Translations under genes and position numbers: made by a program
Notes under the pieces: model-generated
Seen by the model: the letters and a program-made list of their open reading frames with translations, nothing else
Databases searched by the model: none
What the model was told of the DNA's origin: nothing
NCBI RefSeq assembly: GCF_031456835.1
Contig: NZ_JAVDVK010000001.1
Location: 620,001-684,000, forward strand
Length of the DNA: 64,000 bases
DNA from: Leifsonia shinshuensis
Lineage (GTDB): Bacteria; Actinomycetota; Actinomycetes; Actinomycetales; Microbacteriaceae
Reading direction: 5' to 3'
Part shown: positions 40,772-49,188 of the stretch, in pieces
Layout: every line of letters starts with the position of its first letter
How positions within the stretch are numbered: the first letter of the stretch is position 1

Positions 40772-40836
40772 GCATCCAGGGGTCGCAACACGCCGTTGAG
40801 GGCCGGCGATAACGGCGTGTCGCGACCCATGGATGC
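40772..40836. repeat. 26-bp intergenic palindrome downstream of tig
   Basis: Arms 40772-40797 and 40811-40836 match at 24 of 26 positions around a 13-nt loop. The outer part reads GCATCCA and the inner part GTCGCAACACGCCGTT. No second copy was noticed in this window, but size and position are like the other intergenic palindromes. It follows directly on the tig terminator. Confidence 0.75.
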
Positions 40837-40858
40837 GCGGCTCGCGATCTGCCACGAT

Positions 40859-40930
40859 GGGCACGGGCTCAGGCGCGGGCACGGGCACGGGCACGGGCAC
40901 GAGCACGGGCACGGGCGCGGGCACGGCCAC
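40859..40930 (+). repeat. GGGCAC hexanucleotide tandem repeat
   Basis: Twelve in-phase hexamers, seven of them exact GGGCAC and the others with one to three changes, lie just upstream of the TPR protein gene. In the frame of that gene they would encode a His-Gly-rich peptide (HGHGHG type). Hexamer slippage would keep frame but change promoter or leader length. Confidence 0.8.
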
Positions 40931-40948
40931 AAGACGGAGGAGACGCGG

Positions 40949-41434
40949 ATGGACGACTGGCGGCGGCGGGTGGATGCGGTGTGGGCGGCGGCCGACGACG
41001 CGGGGGAGGATGCGACGCTCGCGGCGATCGACGCCCTGGTCGCCGAGCGTCCCGCCAGCGACCCGGAGGCGCTGTTCGAGTCCGCGAGCGCCCGCGACTT
41101 CGCCGGCCTCCAGGCGGACGCCGAGCCGTTCTACCGCGCGGCGCTCGCCCACGGCCTCGCCGAGCCGTACCGCGGGCAGGCGATCGTGCAGCTCGCCAGC
41201 ACGCTCCGCAACCTCGACCGGTCGCCGGAGGCGCTGGCCCTGCTGCGCGACTTCCTCGCGGCCGAGCCGGACCATCCCCTCGCCGACGCCGCCCGGGCGT
41301 TCGCGGCGCTGGCGCTGTTCGACGACGGGATGGCGGCCGACGCCCTCCGCGAGGCGCTGGAGGCGCTCGTTCCGCACCTGCCGCGCTACGGCCGCGCCGT
41401 GACCGCCTACGCCGCCGCGCTCGACGACGACTAG
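40949..41434 (+). CDS. TPR-domain protein
   Basis: 161 residues, all helical: DDWRRRVDAVWAAADDAG, FAGLQADAEPFYRAALAHGLAEPYRGQAIVQLASTLRNLDRSPEALALLRDFLAAEPDHPL. The paired helices match the TPR_5-type tetratricopeptide proteins of actinobacteria, thought to mediate protein contacts. The ATG at 40949 follows GGAGGAG and is preferred; an in-frame ATG at 40829 would add a His/Gly-rich leader encoded by the hexamer repeat. The context, between tig and clpP1, is suggestive of protein quality control but not proof. Confidence 0.82.
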   Translation: MDDWRRRVDAVWAAADDAGEDATLAAIDALVAERPASDPEALFESASARDFAGLQADAEPFYRAALAHGLAEPYRGQAIVQLASTLRNLDRSPEALALLRDFLAAEPDHPLADAARAFAALALFDDGMAADALREALEALVPHLPRYGRAVTAYAAALDDD

Positions 41435-41545
41435 GCGCGCGGCCCACCCGCCGCGACACCGCTCTCTGCCGAGGGCGAACAGCACGGAAACCGGCTCGGC
41501 GCTCCGATAGATTCAATGCCAAGCGACAAAGGAAATGGAGCGAAC

Positions 41546-42139
41546 ATGGCCGACATGGGTATCCAGCCCAACGTTTTCGACAGACTGCTGAAGGACCGCA
41601 TCATCTGGCTCGGCTCCGAGGTCCGGGACGAGAACGCGAACGAGATCGCCGCGAAGCTGCTCCTCCTGGCCGCGGAGGACCCGAAGCGGGACATCTACCT
41701 CTACATCAACTCCCCGGGCGGTTCGATCACCGCCGGTATGGCCATCTACGACACGATGCAGTTCGTCCCGAACGACATCGTCACCGTCGGCATCGGCATG
41801 GCCGCCTCGATGGGCCAGCTGCTGCTCACCGCGGGCACCAAGGGCAAGCGGTACATCACCCCGAACGCACGCGTGCTGCTCCACCAGCCGCACGGCGGCT
41901 TCGGCGGCACCGCGAGCGACATCCAGACGCAGGCTCAGCTGATCATCGACATGAAGAACCGCCTCGCCGAGATCACCGCGGCCGCGACCGGCAAGACCGT
42001 CGAGCAGATCAACGAGGACGGCGACCGCGACCGCTGGTTCACCGCGCAGCAGGCACTGGAGTACGGCTTCGTCGACCACATCCGCGAGTCGGCGCTCGAC
42101 GTCGCCGGCGGCGGCGGCACCGAGCCGGAGAAGAACTGA
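41546..42139 (+). CDS. clpP1: ATP-dependent Clp protease proteolytic subunit 1
   Basis: 197 residues. The serine protease core is complete: [31 protein letters not shown] with nucleophile Ser88, LLHQPHGG with His113, and the Asp region [20 protein letters not shown]. Actinobacteria build a mixed ClpP1P2 tetradecamer served by ClpX and ClpC. The ATG at 41546 is chosen over one 30 bp upstream because GGAG precedes it and the mature start [19 protein letters not shown] fits. It is followed by clpP2 after 29 bp. Confidence 0.96.
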   Translation: MADMGIQPNVFDRLLKDRIIWLGSEVRDENANEIAAKLLLLAAEDPKRDIYLYINSPGGSITAGMAIYDTMQFVPNDIVTVGIGMAASMGQLLLTAGTKGKRYITPNARVLLHQPHGGFGGTASDIQTQAQLIIDMKNRLAEITAAATGKTVEQINEDGDRDRWFTAQQALEYGFVDHIRESALDVAGGGGTEPEKN

Positions 42140-42168
42140 ACGACCGCGGAAGGACAAGGACAACGTCA

Positions 42169-42837
42169 ATGAACATCCCCATGCTCGGCGGAGCCGCCCA
42201 GGGCGGCGTGCAGGCCCCCGGCGCCCGCTACATCCTCCCCAGCTTCGAGGAGCGCACGGCCTACGGCTACAAGCGCCAGGACCCGTACGCGAAGCTCTTC
42301 GAGGACCGCATCATCTTCCTCGGCGTGCAGGTCGACGACGCCTCGGCGGACGACATCATGGCCCAGCTGCTCGTGCTCGAGAGCCAGGACCCGGACCGCG
42401 ACATCGTCATGTACATCAACTCGCCCGGTGGCTCGTTCACCGCGATGACGGCGATCTACGACACGATGCAGTACATCCGCCCGCAGATCCAGACGGTCGT
42501 GCTCGGCCAGGCCGCCTCGGCCGCCGCCGTGCTCACCGCGGCCGGCACCCCGGGCAAGCGCCTGGCGCTGCCGAACGCGCGCATCCTGATCCACCAGCCC
42601 GCCGTGGGCGAGGCCGGTCAGGGGCAGGCGTCCGACATCGAGATCCAGGCGAACGAGATCATGCGCATGCGCACTTGGCTGGAGGAGACGCTCGCGAAGC
42701 ACTCCAAGCGCTCGGTGGAGCAGGTCAACAAGGACATCGACCGCGACAAGATCCTGTCCGCGGAGGAGGCCCTCGAGTACGGCCTGATCGACCAGGTGCT
42801 CACCAGCCGCAAGACGCTGCCGGCGCTGGTCAAGTAG
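42169..42837 (+). CDS. clpP2: ATP-dependent Clp protease proteolytic subunit 2
   Basis: 222 residues. It is a paralogue of ClpP1 with SFEERTAYGYKRQDPYAKLFEDRIIFLG at the N-terminus, [20 protein letters not shown], nucleophile Ser in GQAASAAAV, and ILIHQPAVGEAGQ. The longer N-terminus (propeptide-like) is normal for ClpP2. The ribosome-binding site AAGGA precedes the ATG. Its transcript meets a strong hairpin immediately after the stop; the hairpin also covers the start of the following ATPase gene. Confidence 0.96.
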   Translation: MNIPMLGGAAQGGVQAPGARYILPSFEERTAYGYKRQDPYAKLFEDRIIFLGVQVDDASADDIMAQLLVLESQDPDRDIVMYINSPGGSFTAMTAIYDTMQYIRPQIQTVVLGQAASAAAVLTAAGTPGKRLALPNARILIHQPAVGEAGQGQASDIEIQANEIMRMRTWLEETLAKHSKRSVEQVNKDIDRDKILSAEEALEYGLIDQVLTSRKTLPALVK

Positions 42838-42850
42838 TAGCCTTCGCTGC

Positions 42851-43597
42851 ATGAGCGAACGGGGCGATCGATTCGACGATCGCCCCGTTCGCCGTATCCG
42901 GACATACGCAGACGCCGCATACGATCCGGATGCGTGGCCCGCCGACATCCCCGCGGTGCGCCAGCTCCTCCACGAGGGGCTCGAGCTCCCCGCGGGCGTC
43001 ACGATGCTGGTCGGTGAGAACGGCGCGGGCAAGTCGACCATCGTGGAGGCGGTCGCCGTCGCGTACGGTCTCCCGCCCGAGGGCGGCAGCAACCAGGGGC
43101 GCCACGTCACGCGCCCCACCGAGTCGCCCCTCTCCGAGTGGATCTTCCTGGAGCGCGCCCCCTGGGCCGCCAAATGGGGGTTCTTCCTCCGCGCCGAGAC
43201 GATGCACGGCTACTACAGCTACTTCGAGGACGTGGCGACGGCGTCGGACCCGCGCTTCCACGAGATGAGCCACGGGGAGTCGTTCAACACGCTCCTCGCC
43301 ACGCGCCTGAATCACCCGCAGTTCGTCGCCGGGCTGGTGTGCCTGGACGAGCCGGAGGCGGCGCTGTCGTTCCAGTCGACGCTGGCGTGGCTGGCGAACC
43401 TGGATGTGATGGCCAAGCGCGGCACGCAGGTGCTGTGCGCGACGCACTCGCCGATCCTCGCGGCGCTGCCCGGCGCCCACCTGCTGGAGCTGGGGGAGTG
43501 GGGGATCCGCGAGACCGCCTATGAAGACCTGGAGATCGTCCAGCACTACCGCTCGTTCCTCGACGCGCCGGGCCGCTACCTCCGCCACCTGCTGTGA
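42851..43597 (+). CDS. AAA/ABC-type predicted ATPase
   Basis: 248 residues. Walker A VGENGAGKST near residue 55, a region with RAETMHGYYSYFED, an ABC-like signature stretch MSHGESFNTLL, Walker B LVCLDEPEAALS and a switch His in CATHSPILAALPG. This is the SMC/ABC-related predicted ATPase group (COG3910-like); its role is unknown. It sits between clpP2 and clpX but has its own frame and no Clp-adaptor features. Codons 3-14 coincide with a perfect 15-bp hairpin, so either the hairpin is both terminator and coding, or translation starts further in. Confidence 0.82.
   Translation: MSERGDRFDDRPVRRIRTYADAAYDPDAWPADIPAVRQLLHEGLELPAGVTMLVGENGAGKSTIVEAVAVAYGLPPEGGSNQGRHVTRPTESPLSEWIFLERAPWAAKWGFFLRAETMHGYYSYFEDVATASDPRFHEMSHGESFNTLLATRLNHPQFVAGLVCLDEPEAALSFQSTLAWLANLDVMAKRGTQVLCATHSPILAALPGAHLLELGEWGIRETAYEDLEIVQHYRSFLDAPGRYLRHLL
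42856..42891 (+). terminator. Hairpin after clpP2, inside the ATPase gene start
   Basis: Perfect 15-bp arms CGAACGGGGCGATCG (42856-42870) and complement (42877-42891) with loop ATTCGA. It begins 19 bp after the clpP2 stop and lies 5-41 bp into the ATPase gene. It could terminate or attenuate read-through from clpP2. Confidence 0.7.
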
Positions 43598-43730
43598 GCC
43601 GCACGGTGGCGCCGCGGACCCATCTGCTGTGGGCAGAACCGCCGCGAGACGCAAAACGTCCGACATGCGCGCCAATGTCGGTTCCACGGGTTAGGCTCGA
43701 CAGAAGACACCCGAAGAAGGAGGGGGAGGG

Positions 43731-45005
43731 ATGGCACGCATCGGGGAAAGCGCCGATCTGCTCAAGTGTTCCTTCTGTGGAAAGAGCCAGAAGCAGGTCC
43801 AGCAGCTGATCGCCGGTCCCGGCGTGTACATCTGCGACGAGTGCGTCGAGCTCTGCAACGAGATCATCGAGGAGCGGCTCGCCGAGGCGGGCGAGGAGAC
43901 GTCGAGCGAGTTCGACCTCCCCAAGCCGAAGGAGATCTTCGGCTTCCTCGAGGAGTACGTCATCGGCCAGGAGCAGGCGAAGCGCGCTCTGGCCGTCGCG
44001 GTCTACAACCACTACAAGCGCGTCCGCGCCAAGGCGACCATCACCTCCGCCGACTCGATCGACGACGTCGAGATCGCGAAGTCGAACATCCTGCTGATCG
44101 GCCCCACCGGCTGCGGCAAGACGTACCTCGCGCAGACGCTGGCCCGCCGGCTCAACGTGCCGTTCGCGGTCGCCGACGCCACCGCGCTGACGGAGGCCGG
44201 CTACGTCGGTGAAGACGTCGAGAACATCCTGCTGAAGCTCATCCAGGCCGCCGACTACGACGTCAAGCGGGCCGAGACGGGCATCATCTACATCGACGAG
44301 GTCGACAAGATCGCCCGCAAGGCCGAGAACCCGTCGATCACGCGCGACGTCTCCGGCGAGGGCGTGCAGCAGGCGCTGCTGAAGATCCTCGAGGGCACGG
44401 TCGCCTCCGTCCCGCCGCAGGGCGGTCGCAAGCACCCGCACCAGGAGTTCATCCAGATCGACACGACGAACGTGCTGTTCATCGTGGCCGGCGCCTTCGC
44501 CGGGCTGGAGGAGATCATCTCCTCGCGTGCGGGCAAGAAGGGCATCGGCTTCGGCGCCCCGCTGCACTCCAAGGGCGACGACATCAACCTCTTCAGCGAG
44601 GTGCTGCCGGAAGACCTGCACAAGTTCGGGCTCATCCCCGAGTTCATCGGGCGCCTCCCGGTCGTGACCACGGTGACGCCGCTCGACCAGGATGCGCTGA
44701 TGCAGATCCTCACCGAGCCGAAGAACGCGCTGGTGCGGCAGTATCAGCGCATGTTCGAGCTCGACGGCGTGCAGCTGGAGTTCGACCACGCGGCGCTGGA
44801 GACCATCGCCGATCTCGCGGTGCTCCGCAAGACGGGCGCCCGCGGTCTGCGTGCGATCATGGAGGAGGTGCTCGGCCCGATCATGTTCGAGGTGCCGTCC
44901 AGCTCCGAGGTGGCTCGTGTGGTCGTGACGAAGGAGGCGGTGCTCGAGAACGCGGCGCCGACTATCGTCCCGCACCGCCCGCGGCGCGAGGAGAAGTCGG
45001 CGTAA
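43731..45005 (+). CDS. clpX: ATP-dependent Clp protease ATP-binding subunit ClpX
   Basis: 424 residues. N-terminal C4 zinc domain ([15 protein letters not shown] ... CDECVELC) for substrate adaptors, then the AAA+ module: Walker [13 protein letters not shown], Walker [11 protein letters not shown], the pore loop region GYVGEDVE and sensor motifs ([15 protein letters not shown] segment). ClpX unfolds tagged proteins and feeds ClpP1P2. The ribosome-binding site GGAGGGGGAGG is strong. Its last 44 bp overlap the 3' end of the convergent ClC-like gene. Confidence 0.97.
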   Translation: MARIGESADLLKCSFCGKSQKQVQQLIAGPGVYICDECVELCNEIIEERLAEAGEETSSEFDLPKPKEIFGFLEEYVIGQEQAKRALAVAVYNHYKRVRAKATITSADSIDDVEIAKSNILLIGPTGCGKTYLAQTLARRLNVPFAVADATALTEAGYVGEDVENILLKLIQAADYDVKRAETGIIYIDEVDKIARKAENPSITRDVSGEGVQQALLKILEGTVASVPPQGGRKHPHQEFIQIDTTNVLFIVAGAFAGLEEIISSRAGKKGIGFGAPLHSKGDDINLFSEVLPEDLHKFGLIPEFIGRLPVVTTVTPLDQDALMQILTEPKNALVRQYQRMFELDGVQLEFDHAALETIADLAVLRKTGARGLRAIMEEVLGPIMFEVPSSSEVARVVVTKEAVLENAAPTIVPHRPRREEKSA

Positions 45006-46263
45006 GCACCGGCTGCTTGATCAGCATCTCGGGAGCCTTCGACACCATCAGCCAGGCCGGCAGGATGGCCAGGCACAGGATGGGCAGGATCAGCAGGTTC
45101 TGCGTGACGGCGACGCCGATGAAGATGGCGATCCAGCCGTCCCGCGCGACGGCCAGCGTCAGCCCCATCACGCCGGCGGCGACCGCGATCTGAATCGGGA
45201 TTCCCGGCACCAGCGCGTTCGCGAGCGTGCCGATCGCCGCCCCGATGAAGACGGCGGGGAAGATCCGGCCGCCGCGGAACCCGGCGCCGGCTGCGACCAG
45301 CAGGGCCGCGAGCTTGACCAGGACGATGAGCGTCAGCTGTCCCGCCGAATAGTCGGCGCGGGAGGTCACCAGCTGTCCCATCTGCGTCAGGCCCTTGAAC
45401 AGGGTGATCGGGCCGCCGAGGGCGCCCAGGCCGCCGAGCACGGCGCCGCCCAGCAGGGTCATCAGCAGCGGGTGCCGCAGCGCATGGAAGGCGCGGTGGA
45501 CGAGCGGGAACACGATCACGCCGACGAGCCCCACCGCGGTGGCGATGACGCCGAGGACGATGGCGGCGAGCACATCCCAGCCGGTGACGGTCGTGTAGGC
45601 GGGCATCGGGATGCCGAAGTGCGGATGCGCGAGCAACGTCATCGTCAGCGATCCCGCGGCGGCGGCGACCAGCGGCAGGAACAGCTTGTCCCACAGCGCG
45701 CCGCCTCCCTTGATGGCCGCGACCATCCCGGTGAAGACCAGGGCGGCGGCGACGGGAGTGCCGAACAGGGCGCCGATGGTGCCCGAGGCCGCCATCATCA
45801 GCACCAGCTGCAGGGGGACGGCCTTCCACAGGCGGCCCACCAGCGCCACCATCAGGCTGATGTTGATGGCGATGATCGGGTTCTCCGGCCCCAGGCTGAC
45901 GCCACCGGCGAGGCCCAGGACGGTGGCCAGTGCCAGCGACGGAACCACCGCCGGGCGCAGCGGCGGGGCGACGAGCTCCGTCGTCGCCGAGTCCGGGCCC
46001 GCGTGACCGGGGACCAGCCAGACGGTCAGCCCCACGGCGGCGCCGGTCACGGTCAGGACCGCGAAGATCCACCACCCCGAGGACGGGTCGATGCCGAGCG
46101 CTTTCGGCAGGTTCGTCCACACACCGTCCTCGACCAGGCCGGCCAGCGCCTCGATGGCCCACAGGGCCAGGGCGCTGACGACGCCCACCACGACGGCCGG
46201 GATGCTGAGGAGGACGAGCTGGCGCACCGACGGCGCGGCGAGCTCCGGCTGCGTGGCGGTCAT
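44962..46263 (-). CDS. ClC-type chloride/ion channel family protein (YfeO-like)
   Basis: 433 residues with about 10-12 membrane segments. The ClC landmark [18 protein letters not shown] (GxFxP) is present; at the place of the usual GREGP filter it has [15 protein letters not shown], as in the YfeO-like putative ion channels. The gating-Glu position is therefore unusual and the transported ion uncertain. The ATG at 46263 is preferred to a GTG two codons earlier, given the GAGGGGG site. The stop lies inside the clpX 3' end, so the two convergent genes overlap by 44 bp. Confidence 0.85.
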   Translation of the reverse strand: MTATQPELAAPSVRQLVLLSIPAVVVGVVSALALWAIEALAGLVEDGVWTNLPKALGIDPSSGWWIFAVLTVTGAAVGLTVWLVPGHAGPDSATTELVAPPLRPAVVPSLALATVLGLAGGVSLGPENPIIAINISLMVALVGRLWKAVPLQLVLMMAASGTIGALFGTPVAAALVFTGMVAAIKGGGALWDKLFLPLVAAAAGSLTMTLLAHPHFGIPMPAYTTVTGWDVLAAIVLGVIATAVGLVGVIVFPLVHRAFHALRHPLLMTLLGGAVLGGLGALGGPITLFKGLTQMGQLVTSRADYSAGQLTLIVLVKLAALLVAAGAGFRGGRIFPAVFIGAAIGTLANALVPGIPIQIAVAAGVMGLTLAVARDGWIAIFIGVAVTQNLLILPILCLAILPAWLMVSKAPEMLIKQPVLTPTSPRAAGGAGR

Positions 46264-46320
46264 GGCCACCCCCTCTCGACTGGGCTCAGCGTAGAGGGTG
46301 GCCGGTGAGGCGGGCTAGGC

Positions 46321-48360
46321 TCAGTTGTCCAGCCCGCGACGCTTCAGCAGCGGCTCGATCTCGGCGTCCCGGCCGCGGAAGTCGCGGTACGCCTCCAGGG
46401 GGTCCTTCGACCCGCCGACGCCCAGCAGACGGTTGCGGAAGCGGTCGCCGTTCTCGCGCAGCAGGCCGCCGTTCTCGCGGAACCACTCGACCGTGTCGGC
46501 GTCCAGCACTTCGCTCCAGATGTAGGAGTAGTACCCGGCGTCGTACCCGCCCGAGAACGTGTGGGCGAAGTAGGTGCTCGCGTAGCGGGGAGGGACGGCC
46601 GGGTTGTCGAGCCCGACGGCGGCCAGGGCGTCCGCCTCGAAAGCGGCGACGTCGGTCACCTCGTCGTCGGCGGTGATCCGGTGCCACGCCTGGTCGAGCA
46701 GCGCGGCCGCGAGGTACTCGCTGGTCGCGAAGCCCTCGTTGAAGCCCTCGGCGGCGTGCAGCCGGTCGACGAGGTCCTGCGGCATCCGCTCGCCGGTGAC
46801 GTAGTGCACCGCGTAGTTCTCGAGCACCTCGGGCCACAGCATCCACATCTCGTTCACCTGGCTCGGGAACTCGACGAAGTCGCGGAACACGTTGGTGCCG
46901 GCGAACTTCGGGTAGGTGACGCGCGCGAACAGGCCGTGCAGCGCGTGGCCGAACTCGTGGAAGAGGGTGTTCGTCTCGTCGTAGGTGAGCAGGGTCGGCT
47001 CGCCGGCGGCGGGCTTCGGCACGTTGAGGTTGTTGACGACGGCCGTGGGCGTGTCGAGCAGGTCGGACTGCGCGGTCAGCGGGTTCATCCAGGCACCGCC
47101 GCGCTTGGAGTCGCGTGTGTACAGGTCGAGGATGTACAACCCGAGGCCGCTGCCGTCCTCGTTGCGCACCTCGAAGACGCGCGCCTCCGGGTGGTACGCC
47201 ACCAGGTCCGGACGCTCGGTGAAGGTGATGCCGTAGAGACGGGTGGCGGCGTAGAAGACGCCGTCGCGCAGCACGCGCTCGGCCTCGAAGTAGGGCCGCA
47301 TCGCCGCGAAGTCGACGTCGAACTTCTCGGCGCGCACCTTGCCGGTGAGGTGCGCCCAGTCCCACGCCTCGACGTTTTCGCCGTCGGGCAGCTGGCGCTG
47401 CAGGTCCGCCTGCTCCGTCCGCGCGTTGCGGGCCGCCGCGGGCGCGAGGCGCCCCAGCATGTCGGCGACGGCCTCCGGGGTGCGGGCGGTCTCGTCCGCG
47501 GTGACGTAGGCGGCGTGCGTGTCGAAGCCGAGCAGGCGGGCACGCTCGGCGCGCAGCCGGGTGATCTCGAGCACGAGGTCGCGGTTGTCGTTGTCGCCGC
47601 CGCGGATGCCGCGCGAGCGCGAGGCCGCCATGATCCGCTCCCGGGATGCGCGGTTCGTGAGGTCGGCAAGCCACGGGTGTCCTGTCGGCAGCACGAGGGT
47701 CACCACGTACTTGCCCTCGAGCCCGCGCTCCGCCGCTGCCTGCGCGGCGGCGGAGAGCTCGCCCTCACCGAGGCCGGCCAGCTCTTCGGCGGTGTCGAAC
47801 ACCACGGCGAGGTCGTTCGTGTCGGCGAGGAGGTTCTTCTCGAACCGCGTCGTGAGGGTGGAGAGCTGCTGGTTGTACCCTCGGAGCCGCTCTTTCCCGG
47901 CCTCGTCGAGCCCGGCGCCGGCCAGGGTGAACTCGGCGTAGTAGCGCTCGACCAGGTAGCGCGACTCCGCATCCAGGCCCAGCTCGTCGAGCCGCGCGTG
48001 CAGGTCGGCGATGCGCTCGTACAGGCGCGGGTTCAGCCGGATGGCGTCGCTGTGCGCGGCGAGCTGCGGCGCGATCTCCTCTTCGAGGGCGTTGGTGAAG
48101 TCGGTGCTGTCCGACGAGCTCTTGTTGAAGAACACCTCCGCGACGCGCTGCAGCACCTGACCCGACCGCTCCAGCGGCAGCATCGTGTTCTCGAACGTGG
48201 GGGAGGCGTCGGTCGCGACGATCGCATCCACTTCGGCCAGCTGCTCCGCGAAGCCGCGCTCGAACGCGGGACGGTAATGCTCGTCGCGGATCTCAGCGAA
48301 GGGCGGGAGCCCGTACGGCAGGGTGCTGGGTGAGAAGAAGGGGTTCGACGTGTCGGCCAT
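46321..48360 (-). CDS. M3-family metallopeptidase (Dcp/OpdA type)
   Basis: 679 residues. The zinc site TNTLFHEFGHALHGLFARV (HExxH) with a downstream Glu in FVEFPSQVNEMW-type sequence, plus the MYP-like C-terminal TYFAHTFSGGYDAGYYSYIWSEVLDAD, are standard for M3A peptidases. It cleaves short peptides, probably releasing dipeptides or acting on signal-peptide fragments in the cytoplasm. No signal peptide is present. It is divergent from the ArsR-type gene at 48469; the shared gap contains a large inverted repeat. Confidence 0.94.
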   Translation of the reverse strand: MADTSNPFFSPSTLPYGLPPFAEIRDEHYRPAFERGFAEQLAEVDAIVATDASPTFENTMLPLERSGQVLQRVAEVFFNKSSSDSTDFTNALEEEIAPQLAAHSDAIRLNPRLYERIADLHARLDELGLDAESRYLVERYYAEFTLAGAGLDEAGKERLRGYNQQLSTLTTRFEKNLLADTNDLAVVFDTAEELAGLGEGELSAAAQAAAERGLEGKYVVTLVLPTGHPWLADLTNRASRERIMAASRSRGIRGGDNDNRDLVLEITRLRAERARLLGFDTHAAYVTADETARTPEAVADMLGRLAPAAARNARTEQADLQRQLPDGENVEAWDWAHLTGKVRAEKFDVDFAAMRPYFEAERVLRDGVFYAATRLYGITFTERPDLVAYHPEARVFEVRNEDGSGLGLYILDLYTRDSKRGGAWMNPLTAQSDLLDTPTAVVNNLNVPKPAAGEPTLLTYDETNTLFHEFGHALHGLFARVTYPKFAGTNVFRDFVEFPSQVNEMWMLWPEVLENYAVHYVTGERMPQDLVDRLHAAEGFNEGFATSEYLAAALLDQAWHRITADDEVTDVAAFEADALAAVGLDNPAVPPRYASTYFAHTFSGGYDAGYYSYIWSEVLDADTVEWFRENGGLLRENGDRFRNRLLGVGGSKDPLEAYRDFRGRDAEIEPLLKRRGLDN

Positions 48361-48390
48361 GGTCCCAGCCTAGACAGGCGCTGAGGGATG

Positions 48391-48452
48391 CCGCAAAGGT
48401 TTCGTTGCAAACGAATGAATGCAAAGAGAAGCTTGCAAAGAAACCTTTGCGG
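48391..48452. promoter_or_regulatory. Candidate operator of the ArsR-type regulator
   Basis: 13-bp perfect inverted arms CCGCAAAGGTTTC (48391-48403) and GAAACCTTTGCGG (48440-48452), enclosing three TGCAAA sites (around 48406, 48420 and 48434). It lies 16 bp before the regulator's ATG and could also affect the divergent peptidase gene. Confidence 0.7.
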
Positions 48453-48468
48453 TTCTACGCTGGGTGAT

Positions 48469-49188
48469 ATGACGAACGAGGAACAGCCGGCACAGCCCGG
48501 CGAGCCCGCGGAAGCTGCGGAGGCCGCGGCCCCTGCGGCCCCCGCGGTCGGCGGCGCAGCAGGCGGCCGGTGGCCCCACGAGGACGCGCTGGGCATGGCC
48601 GCACTCCGCGCCCTCGCGCATCCCCTGCGGGTGGAGCTCATGAACGAGCTCTCCGACTTCGGCCCCGCGACCGCGAGCATGCTGGCGGAGCGCCTGGGGG
48701 AGTCGAGCGGCGCGACCAGCTACCACCTCCGTCAGCTCGCCAAGCACGACATCATCGTCGAGGACACCGAGCGCGGCTCCGGGCGCGAGCGCTGGTGGCG
48801 CATGGCGCCGGGCGGCGTCACCATCGGCTCCCAGGAGACGCTGGACACCCCGGCCGGCCGGGAGGCCAACGAGCTGATCTCGCTCGGCTGGCAGCAGAAC
48901 AACGAGCGCCGTCTCTCCACCTTCCTGCGGCGCGGCCTCGACACGTTCGGGTTCGAGTGGATGGAGTCGAGCACGCTCTCGACGTCGCACCTCGAGCTCA
49001 CGCGCGAACAGCTCGCCGAGCTCGGCCGCGAGTACTACGAGCTGCAGGACCGGCTGAAGCAGAAGTGGAAGGCGCAGGAGGCGGAGGCCGAGACGGCCCC
49101 CGCCGAGGGCGGAGCGACCCCGGCGGAGCGCAAGCGCGTCCAGGTCCAGTTCAACGCCTTCCCGCTCGTGGAGCAGGAGGAGCGCTGA
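48469..49188 (+). CDS. ArsR-type winged-helix transcriptional regulator
   Basis: 239 residues. After a ~35-residue Ala/Pro/Glu-rich leader, a winged helix starts at MAALRALAHPLRVELMNELSDFG with the recognition region SMLAERLGESSGATSYHLRQLAKHDIIVED and wing GRERWWRM. The C-terminal ~100 residues are helical (HLELTREQLAELGREYYELQDRLKQKWKAQEAEAE in part coiled-coil) and probably dimerise or bind a ligand. It is followed by an overlapping MFS transporter gene (TGATG), which it probably represses. The ATG at 48469 is chosen to lie downstream of the operator-like repeat. Confidence 0.9.
   Translation: MTNEEQPAQPGEPAEAAEAAAPAAPAVGGAAGGRWPHEDALGMAALRALAHPLRVELMNELSDFGPATASMLAERLGESSGATSYHLRQLAKHDIIVEDTERGSGRERWWRMAPGGVTIGSQETLDTPAGREANELISLGWQQNNERRLSTFLRRGLDTFGFEWMESSTLSTSHLELTREQLAELGREYYELQDRLKQKWKAQEAEAETAPAEGGATPAERKRVQVQFNAFPLVEQEER

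Noticed and set aside
40829..40948. N-terminal His/Gly extension as part of the annotated TPR protein
   Set aside because: The downstream ATG at 40949 has a better ribosome-binding site and the conserved start; the extension would begin inside a palindrome. Kept as a finding only.
39158..41485. Long open frame antisense to tig and the TPR gene
   Set aside because: Shadow frame; it also runs antisense through tRNA-Pro and the tig terminator, and shows no protein motif.
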